NCBI RefSeq assembly: GCF_016307205.1
Contig: NZ_JAEIJD010000004.1
Location: 124,001-188,000 of the forward strand
Reading direction: 5' to 3'
DNA length: 64,000 bases
DNA from: Pontibaca salina
GTDB taxonomy: Bacteria; Pseudomonadota; Alphaproteobacteria; Rhodobacterales; Rhodobacteraceae
A model generated the notes under the pieces. The model was not told where the DNA came from and made no database searches. It saw nothing but the letters and a program-made list of their open reading frames with translations. Shown in pieces: positions 1 through 11,280 of the stretch. Position 1 is the stretch's first letter, and each line of letters begins with the position of its first letter. The position numbers and the translations under genes are program-made.

Positions 1-271
1 CGGCCTCTTCCACAAAGGCGACGCGCGGGCCGGGAAAAAACCCGACGGCTTTGACCGCATCAAGCAACTGTGCCGGGTCGCGGCGCAGTTCGGCCCCGGA
101 CAGACGCGCCAGACGCATTTCCTCTTCGGCATTCGGCCCCAGCAGTGCGGCAATGACCTGTTGGCGCTTCAAGGCCACGCGCATGCTGTCGCCGCCATAG
201 ATCAGCAGCCCGGTGCGGGTCTTGTCGGGTTTGGCGAAATACGCATCAGCGTCGCGCGCAGCCAGTTTCAT
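1..271 (-). CDS. holA: DNA polymerase III subunit delta (partial)
   Basis: Clamp-loader delta subunit, which opens the beta sliding clamp at the replication fork. Only the first 90 or so codons are in the window; the rest runs off the left edge. The visible N-terminus ([15 protein letters not shown], then a LIYGGDSMRV stretch) matches the HolA N-terminal fold. Its ATG at 271 overlaps the TAA stop of lptE (TAATG), so translation is probably coupled. The order leuS-lptE-holA on one strand is the usual alphaproteobacterial arrangement and supports the call despite the truncation. Confidence 0.85.
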   Translation of the reverse strand, partial: MKLAARDADAYFAKPDKTRTGLLIYGGDSMRVALKRQQVIAALLGPNAEEEMRLARLSGAELRRDPAQLLDAVKAVGFFPGPRVAFVEEA

Positions 272-790
272 TACGTCAGGTCCGCAGTGGCCAGCACCCG
301 CGTCGCGATCTGGTCTGCCAGCATCACCATCAGCCGTTCCCGAGCGTCGCGCTCGGCCGCGAGGGTCTGCACCGTCGAGGCATTCAGCGACCCTTGGCTT
401 GGATCATCCGGATCAATCGGCACCGCCAGCCCAGTGGCTGAATAACCGGCAAAGTTCTTGACCTGCCCCGATGCAATGATGGCCTCGTCTGCCGCGCGGC
501 GCAGGGTGAAATCCACCGTGCCGACAATAGAGTAACGCGTGATGTCACCGGCGGCCGTGATCGCCTGACCCTGTTCGCTGGTTCGGACAGTAAAGGAAAG
601 ATCATATTCGGGCGCGGTTGTAGGGCCGAAGCGCTCTTCCAGATTTCTGACCAGATAATAGCTGTCCTGATTATCGGGCGCGTCGACCCGAATTTTGCCG
701 TGCAACGCGGTGCCGGTGCCGCCCGGGCCATAGACCGGCGTGAAGCCGCAGGCGGCCAGCGCCAGCGGCATCAGCAGAAATGTGCGGCGG

Positions 791-804
<14 letters not shown>
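271..804 (-). CDS. lptE: LPS-assembly lipoprotein LptE
   Basis: Outer-membrane lipoprotein that plugs the LptD barrel and helps place lipopolysaccharide in the outer leaflet. The 177-residue product begins with a short charged region and a hydrophobic stretch ending in a lipobox (LAAC, cysteine near residue 19), followed by [10 protein letters not shown], which is typical of alphaproteobacterial LptE. The start overlaps the 3' end of leuS by 14 bases and the stop overlaps the start of holA, so leuS-lptE-holA reads as one operon. The family is poorly conserved; the call rests on the lipobox, the length and the neighbours. Confidence 0.85.
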
Positions 805-3334
<2,530 letters not shown>

Positions 3335-3405
3335 CGGATGCGGTTCCCTAATTGAAAACGCCGGGCAAGCTGGCCCGGCGCGGAAATTCTGAATCGCCCA
3401 CGCGT

Positions 3406-3900
3406 TTACAGCTTGCTGTCGCCGATGCGCAGCTGGCGGGCGCGGGCCAGAATGGCGTCCTCGACCGCGCGGGCGGTGGTGGCGCTGACCGGGCCGTTGC
3501 GGGTTTGCAGCGCCACATTCAGCGAACGCGCTTCAAGCGCCGGGTCTTTGATGTGCACCGTGGCGCGATAGGCCTGCCCGCCGCCGGGCGGATTGCCATA
3601 GCCGGTAACGATCACGCCGGTGAACGGATCGACCGATTGCACCGGCAGAAAGCTGAGCACATCCAGCGTTGCGGCCCAGATATAGCGGTTCACCTGAACG
3701 GTCTGGTCGCTTTTATTGGGGCCGAACACGTCCCAGATCGACGACTTGTCATAGTTGGTGCCGGCGGTTTCGGGGCGGTGATAGCTCTTGCCCCCCGGCG
3801 AGGCATTGCCGTCGCTGGAGCCACTTCCCGACCCGCAGGCGGCCAGCCCGAGGCACAGCGCCAGACCGATTGTCGTCTTGAGCGTTTGTCGAAAAGTCAT
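3406..3900 (-). CDS. DUF3576 family lipoprotein
   Basis: Predicted envelope lipoprotein of 164 residues. The start at 3900 was chosen over longer in-frame starts because it gives a clean signal peptide ([20 protein letters not shown]) ending in a lipobox (LAAC) and has a GGGATGG ribosome-binding-like stretch just upstream. The mature part contains [26 protein letters not shown] and [12 protein letters not shown], which I recognise as the DUF3576 family of alphaproteobacteria. The function is not known. It lies upstream of leuS on the same strand with a 71-base gap and is divergent from the porin. Confidence 0.85.
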   Translation of the reverse strand: MTFRQTLKTTIGLALCLGLAACGSGSGSSDGNASPGGKSYHRPETAGTNYDKSSIWDVFGPNKSDQTVQVNRYIWAATLDVLSFLPVQSVDPFTGVIVTGYGNPPGGGQAYRATVHIKDPALEARSLNVALQTRNGPVSATTARAVEDAILARARQLRIGDSKL

Positions 3901-4165
3901 GTCACCATCCCGAACCTGTTTGGAGAATGTCCTAACCAAGCAAGGGCGGTGGAGCAAGGGGCTTAGTGCAACGGGGCGCGACAGGCGCGCCGCCGCTGCG
4001 GGGTCAAGCGGCATAACTGTGGCAAAGCTGCACCATCTTTGACGACTTTGTGAGGCAGGGTCGGCATGGACTTGCCAACTGAGGGGTGAACGGGCGAAAC
4101 CACACTCATACCCACGCCGGATGCCCCGGTTTGGGCATGGAATTGAAAAACCGAGGGACAAAATC

Positions 4166-5149
4166 ATGAAAAAGGTTCTCTTCGCCACAACCGCGCTGAT
4201 CGCGACCGCGGGAATGGCTGCAGCAGATGTGACCATCAGCGGCTATGGCCGTTTTGGTCTGGACTATAACGACGCGAACGCCACCGAGACCAACCTGACC
4301 AGCCGTCTGCGTCTGCAGTTCGACATGTCGACCGAAACCGACGGTGGCGTGACGCTGGGTGCGCGTCTGCGGGCACAGGCAGACAACACTGACGGCGGCA
4401 CGGCCCGGGGGGCATCGTGGAACGGCGCGCGATTCTTTGCCACCTATGGCGGCTTCACGCTGGGTGTGGGCAACATCTTTGGCGGGCTGGACAACGCACC
4501 GGGCCTGTATCTGGAAACCCGTTCGACCGGCACTGGTGTTGACGGCATGGGCTTCAACAGCCTCGTGACCAACGTCAACGGCGGCGCCGCTGGCTTACTA
4601 GACGAATATGACAATTACGATCAGTATTCGTCGAAGGGCGCAGGGCAAAACGGTGTTGAGGTGCTGTATTCGGCAGGCGATTTCAGCGGTCAGCTCTCGT
4701 ACTCAAAAGAGAACTCATCTGACGCCAAGCGCACCGCAGGCCACGTCGCCTATACATGGAATGACTGGACCGCGGTTCTGGGTGGACAGGATTCGAACCA
4801 AGCATGGGAAGACAAAGTGTTCTTCGCCGTGATGGCTGATCTGGGCCAGTACGGTGTGCGCTTTGCCTATGCCGATAACGACGGCATCGACAAATATGGC
4901 CTGTACGGCAATATGGACATCGGCGCCGCCAGCAATGTCGTGCTGTGGGTGACCTATGAAGATGCGGTTTCGGCAGCAGACGTCACCGCGGGCCGCTTCG
5001 ATAACAGTTTGGACGGCGGCACCAAAGGCACCTCCTATGGTATCAACTACTCCTATGACCTGGGCGGCGGCGCGTCGTTCGAGGCCGGTGCAGCTGAAAC
5101 AGCCAACGACCAGACACAGGTTCAGGCCGGTGTGGCCTTCAGCTTCTAA
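4166..5149 (+). CDS. Gram-negative porin (Rhodobacter-type)
   Basis: Outer-membrane general porin of 327 residues. The start at 4166 follows a GAGGGA ribosome-binding site and gives a signal peptide (MKKVLFATTALIATAGMAAA) with cleavage before DVTISGYGRFGLDYN, the typical first beta-strand of Rhodobacteraceae porins. The protein is rich in glycine and aromatic-alternating strands and ends with a terminal phenylalanine (VQAGVAFSF), the outer-membrane sorting signature. It is a single-gene unit: a long divergent intergenic region lies upstream and a strong terminator follows. Substrate specificity cannot be read from sequence. Confidence 0.93.
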   Translation: MKKVLFATTALIATAGMAAADVTISGYGRFGLDYNDANATETNLTSRLRLQFDMSTETDGGVTLGARLRAQADNTDGGTARGASWNGARFFATYGGFTLGVGNIFGGLDNAPGLYLETRSTGTGVDGMGFNSLVTNVNGGAAGLLDEYDNYDQYSSKGAGQNGVEVLYSAGDFSGQLSYSKENSSDAKRTAGHVAYTWNDWTAVLGGQDSNQAWEDKVFFAVMADLGQYGVRFAYADNDGIDKYGLYGNMDIGAASNVVLWVTYEDAVSAADVTAGRFDNSLDGGTKGTSYGINYSYDLGGGASFEAGAAETANDQTQVQAGVAFSF

Positions 5150-5172
5150 GCTGATCTGACAGACTCGAATTC

Positions 5173-5203
5173 GGGCAGGCCTTTGGGCCTGCCCTTTTCT
5201 TTT
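5173..5203 (+). terminator. Rho-independent terminator after porin
   Basis: A perfect 9-bp stem (GGGCAGGCC / GGCCTGCCC) with a TTTG loop is followed by TTTTCTTTT. It lies 23 bases after the porin stop codon and separates it from the next gene. Confidence 0.93.
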
Positions 5204-5254
5204 GCGCCCTTTTGTAGCATTGCTCGCCCGTAAAGCCGCAAGACCGGGGGTCCT

Positions 5255-5908
5255 ATGTCACTTGAACAAATCCAAGCCCGTATCACAGCCGCCGCAACCG
5301 CCGCCGGGCGCAAGGCGGGCGCGGTCAACCTGATCGCCGTGACCAAGACCCAGCCCGAAGAGCGGGTGGTCAAGGTGCTGGAACAGGGCCACCGCCATTT
5401 TGGTGAAAACCGCGTGCAAGAGGCCGAAAGCAAATGGCCCGCTTACCGCGACCGCTTTGACGGGATCGTGCTGCATCTGATCGGCCCGTTGCAAACCAAC
5501 AAGGCCCGTCAGGCGATGGAGCTGTGCGATACGATCCATTCGCTGGACCGCCCGCGACTGGCCAATACCCTTGCCCGGCTGGCGCAAGAGCGCGGTGCCT
5601 GCCCCGATCTGTTCGTGCAGGTCAATACCGGCGAAGAGCCGCAAAAGGCCGGTATCCTGCCGGATGATGCGGATGATTTCATCACCGAGTGCCGCAAGCT
5701 GGACCTGCCGGTGCGCGGCCTGATGTGTATCCCGCCGCTGGACGAGGAAGCCAGCCTGCATTTCGCGCTGCTGGCCAAGATCGCCAAGCGCAACGGGTTA
5801 AAGGGGCTGTCGATGGGCATGAGCGGCGATTTCGAAAGCGCCATCGCGCAGGGAGCCACCCATGTGCGGGTCGGCTCGGCGATTTTCGGGGAGCGTCCGA
5901 CCGGCTGA
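5255..5908 (+). CDS. yggS: YggS-family PLP-binding protein (PLP homeostasis)
   Basis: Cytoplasmic pyridoxal-phosphate-binding protein with an alanine-racemase-like barrel, involved in PLP homeostasis and amino-acid balance rather than a known catalytic step. It has 217 residues, as expected for the family. Hallmarks seen are LIAVTKTQP with the PLP lysine near residue 31, HFGENRVQEAESK, HLIGPLQTNK, SMGMSGDFESAI and THVRVGSAIFGER at the C-terminus. It stands alone between the porin terminator and the convergent L,D-transpeptidase. Confidence 0.95.
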   Translation: MSLEQIQARITAAATAAGRKAGAVNLIAVTKTQPEERVVKVLEQGHRHFGENRVQEAESKWPAYRDRFDGIVLHLIGPLQTNKARQAMELCDTIHSLDRPRLANTLARLAQERGACPDLFVQVNTGEEPQKAGILPDDADDFITECRKLDLPVRGLMCIPPLDEEASLHFALLAKIAKRNGLKGLSMGMSGDFESAIAQGATHVRVGSAIFGERPTG

Positions 5909-5959
5909 GGCGCGGGGCGACTTGCGGTGCAAGTTCCCTGAAGGACGCCGCAGCGCAAT

Positions 5960-5980
5960 GGGTATTTAAGACCAGAAAGA
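5960..5980. repeat. Copy 1 of GGGTATTT-ACCAGAAAGA extragenic repeat
   Basis: The sequence GGGTATTTaagACCAGAAAGA closely matches the two arms of the inverted repeat at 61105-61166. Here it overlaps the 3' end of the L,D-transpeptidase gene: on the minus strand it encodes the last codons (ASFWS) and supplies the stop. I read it as a dispersed extragenic element that has been captured into the coding end. Confidence 0.6.
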
Positions 5981-6478
5981 CGCCTTGGGGACGATCAGCC
6001 GCGTTCCGGGCGCGGCTTGTCGGGCGATCTGGCGCATATGGGGCCGTGCAAAGGCGATGCAGCCTTCGGTCGGATGGCCGGGGCGGCGCCACTGGTGCAG
6101 GAAAATGGCCGAGCCGCGCCCAGCCTGTGCATCGGGCCAGTTCCAGTCGGTCAGCAGGATCAGATCATAAAGCGGATCGGCGCGGCGCAATTGTTCATGG
6201 CTGAAGCGATGCGGCGCGCGCACCTTGTGGTTATAGGCCGGGTCATTGCTGTCATCGGACCACAGATCGCGCGGGCGGATCGGCTGCGCCCAAGGGGCGG
6301 GTGGAGTCATCCGGTCGGGCCGGTACAGCAGCCCGGTGATATGGTGGGTGCCGGCCGGGGTCGCGCCGTCGCCTTCGCGTTTGTCGTGCGTGACCCCGCC
6401 GCGCCCGAGGGTGCAAGGATATAGCCGCCCGGCAAAGCGCAAGCCGCGCTTGGTCAGCACCATGTCGGCGGGGCTCAT
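5966..6478 (-). CDS. L,D-transpeptidase (YkuD domain)
   Basis: Predicted peptidoglycan or lipoprotein cross-linking L,D-transpeptidase, 170 residues, essentially one YkuD domain. The catalytic signature is present as IFLHQWRRPGHPTEGCIAF with the catalytic cysteine in EGC, preceded by YDLILLTDWN and DPAYNH motifs. No signal peptide is evident at the N-terminus (MSPADMVLTKRG), which is common for this small subfamily. Its ATG overlaps the ribA stop (ATGA), so it is co-translated with ribA. Its final codons fall in a dispersed repeat. Confidence 0.85.
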   Translation of the reverse strand: MSPADMVLTKRGLRFAGRLYPCTLGRGGVTHDKREGDGATPAGTHHITGLLYRPDRMTPPAPWAQPIRPRDLWSDDSNDPAYNHKVRAPHRFSHEQLRRADPLYDLILLTDWNWPDAQAGRGSAIFLHQWRRPGHPTEGCIAFARPHMRQIARQAAPGTRLIVPKASFWS

Positions 6479-7566
6479 TCGAGATGTCCGGATTTCTGCC
6501 GCTTGGTCGCCAGATAGGCGCGGTTATGTTCGCCTTCGCCCACATGTAGCGGCACGCGCGCGGCCACGGTGATGCCGGTCTTTTCCATCATGGTGATTTT
6601 TGCCGGATTGTTGGTGAGCAAGCGTACCGAGAGGAAACCCAGCGATTTCAGGATATCGGCACCGATGCGAAAGTCGCGCTCGTCGTCTTCGAAGCCCAGA
6701 CGGTGATTGGCCTCGACGGTGTCGAAGCCTTGATCCTGAAGCGAATAGGCGCGCATCTTGTTGGCCAGCCCGATGCCGCGCCCCTCTTGGTTGAGGTAAA
6801 GCAGCACCCCGGCCCCGGCCGCACCCATCTGGGCCAGCGCGGCGCGCAGTTGCGGCCCGCAATCGCATTTCAGGCTGCCCATCAGATCGCCGGTGAAACA
6901 GGCCGAATGCAGCCGCGCCAGTACGGGTTTGGCGCGGTCGGGGCGGCCGATTTCAATGGCGTAATGTTCCTCGCCACCGTCTTCGGGGCGAAAGACGTGC
7001 AGGCGGCCTTGGGACGAGACCTCAATGGGCAAGTGGGCGTTGACCACCGGGTGCATCGGGCTGCGCTGGGTCAGGAAAGGGGCGGCGCGGGTTTCGTCGA
7101 TCAGCGTCAGCCCGTTCAGCGCGGCGAATTGTTGCGGGTGAGGCAGCGGCTGGAGCAGGGCGGCGGGCAGAAGCCGGGCCGATTTCATCAGCGAGATGGC
7201 AAGGCGGTGCAGGTCGGCAGGGCCGCCGCGCTGGCTGATCAGGGGGCCTTTCATTGGCGAATTCAGGTCGTCGGCGGGGTCGGCGAGGGCGCGGACCCAG
7301 GGAAGGTCAACATCATCGGGCAGCAGAATGCGGGCCAGATCGCCATCATATGGGCGCGCCTTGAGCGTTTCGGCCCGTCGTGCGGTGATGGCGATACAGG
7401 ATTCGCCGCCCAGAGCAAGCAGATCGGCCAGCCGGTCGGGCCCGAGCGTTTCCGCCGCCAGAGCCAGAACGCCGCGATCGCCCGATATCAGCACCAGCGG
7501 TACCCCCATGCGCAGATCGGCGCGGGCGCGGGCCAGAAGTTCGGCAATGTTGGGATAAAGGCTCAT
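6475..7566 (-). CDS. ribA: GTP cyclohydrolase II
   Basis: First committed step of riboflavin synthesis: GTP to 2,5-diamino-6-ribosylamino-4(3H)-pyrimidinone phosphate, formate and pyrophosphate. It has 363 residues: a roughly 150-residue N-terminal extension of the alphaproteobacterial type, then the catalytic domain. Zinc ligands appear in HSACFTGDLMGSLKCDCGP (three cysteines), with LNQEGRGIGL and LLTNNPAKI for substrate binding. The N-terminal part does not carry the RibB active-site pattern, so this looks monofunctional. It overlaps the downstream L,D-transpeptidase gene by 4 bases. Confidence 0.93.
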   Translation of the reverse strand: MSLYPNIAELLARARADLRMGVPLVLISGDRGVLALAAETLGPDRLADLLALGGESCIAITARRAETLKARPYDGDLARILLPDDVDLPWVRALADPADDLNSPMKGPLISQRGGPADLHRLAISLMKSARLLPAALLQPLPHPQQFAALNGLTLIDETRAAPFLTQRSPMHPVVNAHLPIEVSSQGRLHVFRPEDGGEEHYAIEIGRPDRAKPVLARLHSACFTGDLMGSLKCDCGPQLRAALAQMGAAGAGVLLYLNQEGRGIGLANKMRAYSLQDQGFDTVEANHRLGFEDDERDFRIGADILKSLGFLSVRLLTNNPAKITMMEKTGITVAARVPLHVGEGEHNRAYLATKRQKSGHLE

Positions 7567-7720
7567 TCGGGATATCCTCTCAGTGCGCCCTATCTAAGCG
7601 CTGTGGATTGGAATGTGAAACATTTACCGCTTGTGGGACACGACGGCGTGAGGCGGGTGCAGCAATTCTTGCCGTTGTGGGCAATTTGGCACATCTCACA
7701 GAGAAATAGGAGGTATCGCC

Positions 7721-8407
7721 ATGTCACAACTCAAAAAAATCCTGCTGGTAGACGATGATGACGATCTGCGCGATGCACTGAGCGAACAATTGATCGTAAC
7801 CGAGGAATTTAACGTCGTCGAAGCCGGCGATGGCCATGCCGCGCTGGAGCGCGCCCATGAGTCGCGTTTCGATCTGGTGCTTCTGGATGTCGGCCTGCCA
7901 GATATGGACGGGCGCGAGCTGTGCCGGTTGATGCGCAAGCAAGGGGTCAAGGCCCCGATCCTGATGCTGACCGGGCATGACAGCGATGCCGACACCATTC
8001 TGGGCTTGGACGCGGGCGCGAATGATTACGTGACCAAACCGTTCAAGTTTCCGGTGCTTCTGGCGCGGATCCGGGCGCAGTTGCGCCAGCACGAGCAATC
8101 CGAGGACGCGGTGTTTCGGATCGGGCCGTATACGTTCAAGCCCGCGATGAAGCTGCTGATTGCCGAGGACGAGCGCAAGATTCGCCTGACCGAAAAGGAA
8201 ACCAACATCCTGAAGTTTCTCTATCGCTCACCGGAAGGCGTGGTGGCGCGGGATGTGTTGTTACACGAGGTCTGGGGCTACAATGCGGGAGTAACGACGC
8301 ATACGCTTGAGACCCATATCTATCGGCTGCGTCAAAAGATCGAGCCGGAGCCGTCGAATGCGCGCATTCTTGTTACGGAAAGCGGTGGTTATCGGCTGGT
8401 GGTATAA
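7721..8407 (+). CDS. OmpR/PhoB-family response regulator (orphan)
   Basis: DNA-binding response regulator, 228 residues. The receiver domain (1-120) has the acidic pocket DDDDD, the phosphoacceptor aspartate in LVLLDVGLP (around residue 53), and the lysine in YVTKPF. The C-terminal winged helix (about 130-228) ends LVTESGGYRLVV. A good AGGAGG ribosome-binding site lies upstream. No histidine kinase is adjacent. It resembles essential CenR-type regulators of alphaproteobacteria, but I cannot settle that by eye, so no symbol is given. It is divergent from ribA. Confidence 0.92.
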   Translation: MSQLKKILLVDDDDDLRDALSEQLIVTEEFNVVEAGDGHAALERAHESRFDLVLLDVGLPDMDGRELCRLMRKQGVKAPILMLTGHDSDADTILGLDAGANDYVTKPFKFPVLLARIRAQLRQHEQSEDAVFRIGPYTFKPAMKLLIAEDERKIRLTEKETNILKFLYRSPEGVVARDVLLHEVWGYNAGVTTHTLETHIYRLRQKIEPEPSNARILVTESGGYRLVV

Positions 8408-8443
8408 CTGGGCGCTGATCGAGTCATCTTGATGTCGCGTCGT

Positions 8444-8472
8444 GCGGGCCGCGCCGTGTTGGCGCGGCCCGC
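8444..8472. terminator. Strong GC hairpin after response regulator
   Basis: A perfect 12-bp stem (GCGGGCCGCGCC / GGCGCGGCCCGC) with a GTGTT loop lies 36 bases after the response-regulator stop. There is no clear T-tract on either side, so it could be a weak terminator or a transcript-stabilising hairpin. Confidence 0.5.
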
Positions 8473-8631
8473 GCGTGTCCGGGTAATTTGTGTATCGGGT
8501 CGTTGGTTGCCGACACGCAAGTCCTTGTTGGAACTTGGCCGGGCCTTATGGTCCGGTCTTTTTGCGCCCACACATGGCATCCTGCACCGGGCGGCGTTAC
8601 GGTGCGCGCGACGCAAAATAGGACATCCACT

Positions 8632-9420
8632 ATGCCATTCACACTTGCCACTTGGAACATCAACTCGATCCGCCTGCGCGAGGGGCAGGTCGCCAGATTG
8701 CTTCAGGAGCAAGCCCCCGATGTAATATGTCTTCAGGAATGCAAGTCACCGGTTGACAAGATCCCGACCGAAACTTTTGCGGAATTGGGCTATCGCCACA
8801 TGATCGCGCGCGGCGATAAGGGCTATAACGGGGTTGCGATCCTGTCGCGCCTGCCCATCAAAGAGGTCGGGGCACAGGATTTTGCAGCGCTGGGGCATGC
8901 CCGTCATATCGCCGGGGAATTGGAAAACGGCGTGGTGATCCATAATTTCTATGTGCCCGCAGGTGGCGATGTGCCCGACCGCGAGGTCAACGAGAAATTC
9001 GGCCAAAAGCTGGATTACTTGACCGAAATGCGCGATTGGTTCCATAGCGACCGCCCCGAAAAGTCGATCCTTGTGGGGGATCTGAACATCGCTCCGCGTG
9101 AGGATGATGTCTGGTCGCATAAACAGCTACTCAAGGTGGTTAGCCATACTCCGATTGAGGTTGAGCATCTGGCCGAGACCCAAGATGCCGGTGGCTGGGT
9201 CGACATCACACGTCAGGACATCCCCGAGGGGCAGCTTTACAGTTGGTGGTCGTACCGGGCGCGCGATTGGGATGCAGCCGACAAGGGGCGGCGGCTGGAT
9301 CATATCTGGGCCACCACCGATATCGCCAATGCCGGCCACTCCAGCCGTATCCTGCGCGATGTGCGCGGCTGGGAACGGCCCAGCGATCACGCACCGGTTT
9401 TTGCCAGCTTCGATCTGTGA
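8632..9420 (+). CDS. xth: Exodeoxyribonuclease III
   Basis: AP endonuclease / 3'-5' exonuclease of base-excision repair, 262 residues, EEP fold. Metal and catalytic motifs are intact: TWNINSIR near the N-terminus, LQECKSP (catalytic glutamate), GYNGVAILSR, GDLNIAP, RRLDHIWAT and SDHAPVF at the C-terminus. I chose the ATG at 8632 because the family begins directly with the MPFTLATWNINS strand; an upstream in-frame start would add a non-conserved 48-residue tail. It is monocistronic or weakly linked to the following cnoX-like gene. Confidence 0.95.
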   Translation: MPFTLATWNINSIRLREGQVARLLQEQAPDVICLQECKSPVDKIPTETFAELGYRHMIARGDKGYNGVAILSRLPIKEVGAQDFAALGHARHIAGELENGVVIHNFYVPAGGDVPDREVNEKFGQKLDYLTEMRDWFHSDRPEKSILVGDLNIAPREDDVWSHKQLLKVVSHTPIEVEHLAETQDAGGWVDITRQDIPEGQLYSWWSYRARDWDAADKGRRLDHIWATTDIANAGHSSRILRDVRGWERPSDHAPVFASFDL

Positions 9421-9492
9421 AACGACGCAGGTAACCCTTGGTTTTCACCCACCCAGCCTGCATATAGAATGCAGACGCTCAGGAGATTGAAT

Positions 9493-10410
9493 ATGATCGA
9501 ATTATCGACCGGCGGCAGTACCCCCGCAGCAGACCTGATAAAAGACACGACCGAGGCCGGATTCATGGCCGATGTGGTCGAGGCCAGTAACGAAGTGCCC
9601 ATTATCGTCGATTTCTGGGCGCCGTGGTGTGGCCCCTGCAAGACGCTGGGTCCGCTGCTGGAAGATGCGGTCCGTGCCGCCAATGGCGCGGTGCGGATGG
9701 TAAAGGTCAACGTCGACGAGGCGCAGGCCATTGCCGGGCAGTTGCAGATCCAGTCGATTCCGACGGTCTATGCGTTTTACAAGGGACAGCCGGTCGACGG
9801 ATTTCAGGGCGCGCTGCCGCAATCCGAGATCAAGGCCTTCGTCGATCGCGTGATTGCAGCCGGTGGCGGCCAGGCGTCGGGCGATCCACTGGCCGAGGCA
9901 GTCGAGGCCGCCGAAGCGATGCTGGAAGAGGGCGCGGCCACGGATGCGGCGCAGACCTTTGCTGCCATCTTGGGCGAAAATGAACACCATGCCGCCGCCT
10001 ATGCGGGGCTCGTGAAGTGCCATATCGCAATGGATGATCTGGAACAGGCCGAAGCGGTTCTGAACGGTGCGCCGGCCGAAATTTCAACCTCGCCCGAGCT
10101 TGAGGCAATGCATGCCCAGTTGGAGCTGGCGCAACAGGCGGCACAGGCCGGACCGGTTTCCGAGTTGGCTGCCAAGGTCGAGGCTGAGCCCGACAACCAT
10201 CAGGCGCGATTCGATCTGGCACTGGCTCTGCATGCCAATGGCAAGGTGCAAGAGGCGGTCGATGAGCTTTTGATCCTGTTTTCCAAGGACCGCGCGTGGA
10301 ATGACGAGGCCGCAAAAACGCAGCTTTTCAAGATATTCGATGCGCTGAAAGCCAACGATCCCATCGTTCTGAACGGGCGACGCCGACTTTCGTCGATGAT
10401 ATTTGTCTAA
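9493..10410 (+). CDS. cnoX: Thioredoxin-TPR chaperedoxin (CnoX/YbbN-like)
   Basis: Cytoplasmic thioredoxin-fold protein fused to tetratricopeptide-like helices; the family protects proteins from oxidative over-oxidation and hands them to GroEL. It has 305 residues: thioredoxin domain about 15-125 with an intact redox motif WCGPC, then alanine-rich TPR helices to the C-terminus. The start at 9493 follows AGGAGA at the right distance. The two active cysteines argue for real redox activity, unlike the E. coli protein, which lacks the first one. The stop codon directly abuts the next gene, suggesting an operon through to the Trm112-like gene. Confidence 0.88.
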   Translation: MIELSTGGSTPAADLIKDTTEAGFMADVVEASNEVPIIVDFWAPWCGPCKTLGPLLEDAVRAANGAVRMVKVNVDEAQAIAGQLQIQSIPTVYAFYKGQPVDGFQGALPQSEIKAFVDRVIAAGGGQASGDPLAEAVEAAEAMLEEGAATDAAQTFAAILGENEHHAAAYAGLVKCHIAMDDLEQAEAVLNGAPAEISTSPELEAMHAQLELAQQAAQAGPVSELAAKVEAEPDNHQARFDLALALHANGKVQEAVDELLILFSKDRAWNDEAAKTQLFKIFDALKANDPIVLNGRRRLSSMIFV

Positions 10411-11082
10411 ATGAGGAGGAGTGCTAGACTCCTGAGTATGATCTCGGTTGGTGATCTTCCTGATACGATCCCTGTGTTCCCGCTTCCCGGCGCACTCCTG
10501 TTGCCGCGCTCGCGCTTGCCGCTGCATATTTTCGAACCACGCTATCTGCAGATGATCGAGGACACATTGAAAACGCCTCATCGCCTGGTCGGAATGGTGC
10601 AGCCTCAACCGGGCGTGTCCGGCGGGGAGGGGTTGCATTCCATCGGCTGCGCGGGACGTATCACACAGTTTTCCGAGGCCGAGGACGGCCGGTACCTGAT
10701 TACGCTGGCTGGCGTTTCGCGCTATCGAGTTAGGCACGAGGTGGACGGCTTCGCGCCCTATCGCCGCTGCGAAGTGACTTGGGACGGCTTTGAAAAGGAT
10801 CTCGACCGCGTCGAGTGCGATACGGGGTTCGACCGGCCTGCGTTTCTGAGCCTGTTGGGGCGCTATTTCGCATCGCGGGAACTTTCGACCGATTGGGACA
10901 CGTTGAAAGAGGCGGATGACGAGTTGCTGATCAATTCTCTGTCGATGATTCTGGATTTCAATTTCGAGGACAAGCAGGCCCTGCTTGAGGCCCCATGTTT
11001 GACAACACGGCGCGAAACCCTTGTGATGCTGATCGAATATGCGCTGCGCAGCGGCGACGATAATGAGGAAATCATGCAGTGA
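10411..11082 (+). CDS. LON substrate-binding-domain protein
   Basis: Stand-alone Lon N-terminal (PUA-like) domain protein, 223 residues at most. It has the typical [20 protein letters not shown] start of the domain and FEPRYLQMI. There is no ATPase or protease part, so it is not Lon protease; its role is unknown, possibly substrate or RNA recognition. The ATG at 10411 touches the cnoX stop, but the AGGAGG lies just inside the frame, so translation may really begin a few codons later (ATG at 10438 or a non-ATG codon). It overlaps the next gene by 4 bases. Confidence 0.85.
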   Translation: MRRSARLLSMISVGDLPDTIPVFPLPGALLLPRSRLPLHIFEPRYLQMIEDTLKTPHRLVGMVQPQPGVSGGEGLHSIGCAGRITQFSEAEDGRYLITLAGVSRYRVRHEVDGFAPYRRCEVTWDGFEKDLDRVECDTGFDRPAFLSLLGRYFASRELSTDWDTLKEADDELLINSLSMILDFNFEDKQALLEAPCLTTRRETLVMLIEYALRSGDDNEEIMQ

Positions 11083-11273
11083 CCGCAACCAAGAAGCCAC
11101 CGCCGGCGTTCGACCGCCATATGCTTGAGGCCTTGGTTTGCCCGCAGACCCAAGGGCTGCTGGAATACGACGCAGCGCGGCAGGAGCTCGTATCGCGCAG
11201 AGCGAGGCTGGCGTTTCCAATCCGCGAGGGCATTCCGATCATGCTGGTTGACGAAGCCCGGCAACTGGAATGA
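11079..11273 (+). CDS. Trm112/YcaR-family small protein
   Basis: A 64-residue protein of the Trm112-like family. Family signature seen: [18 protein letters not shown] and [16 protein letters not shown]. Eukaryotic Trm112 activates methyltransferases; the bacterial role is mostly unknown. Only one cysteine (VCPQT) of the zinc-finger set remains. It starts with GTG overlapping the preceding stop (GTGA), so it is translationally coupled to the LON-domain gene. It ends 7 bases from the convergent UbiH-type gene. Confidence 0.85.
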   Translation: MTATKKPPPAFDRHMLEALVCPQTQGLLEYDAARQELVSRRARLAFPIREGIPIMLVDEARQLE

Positions 11274-11280
11274 AGCGCTT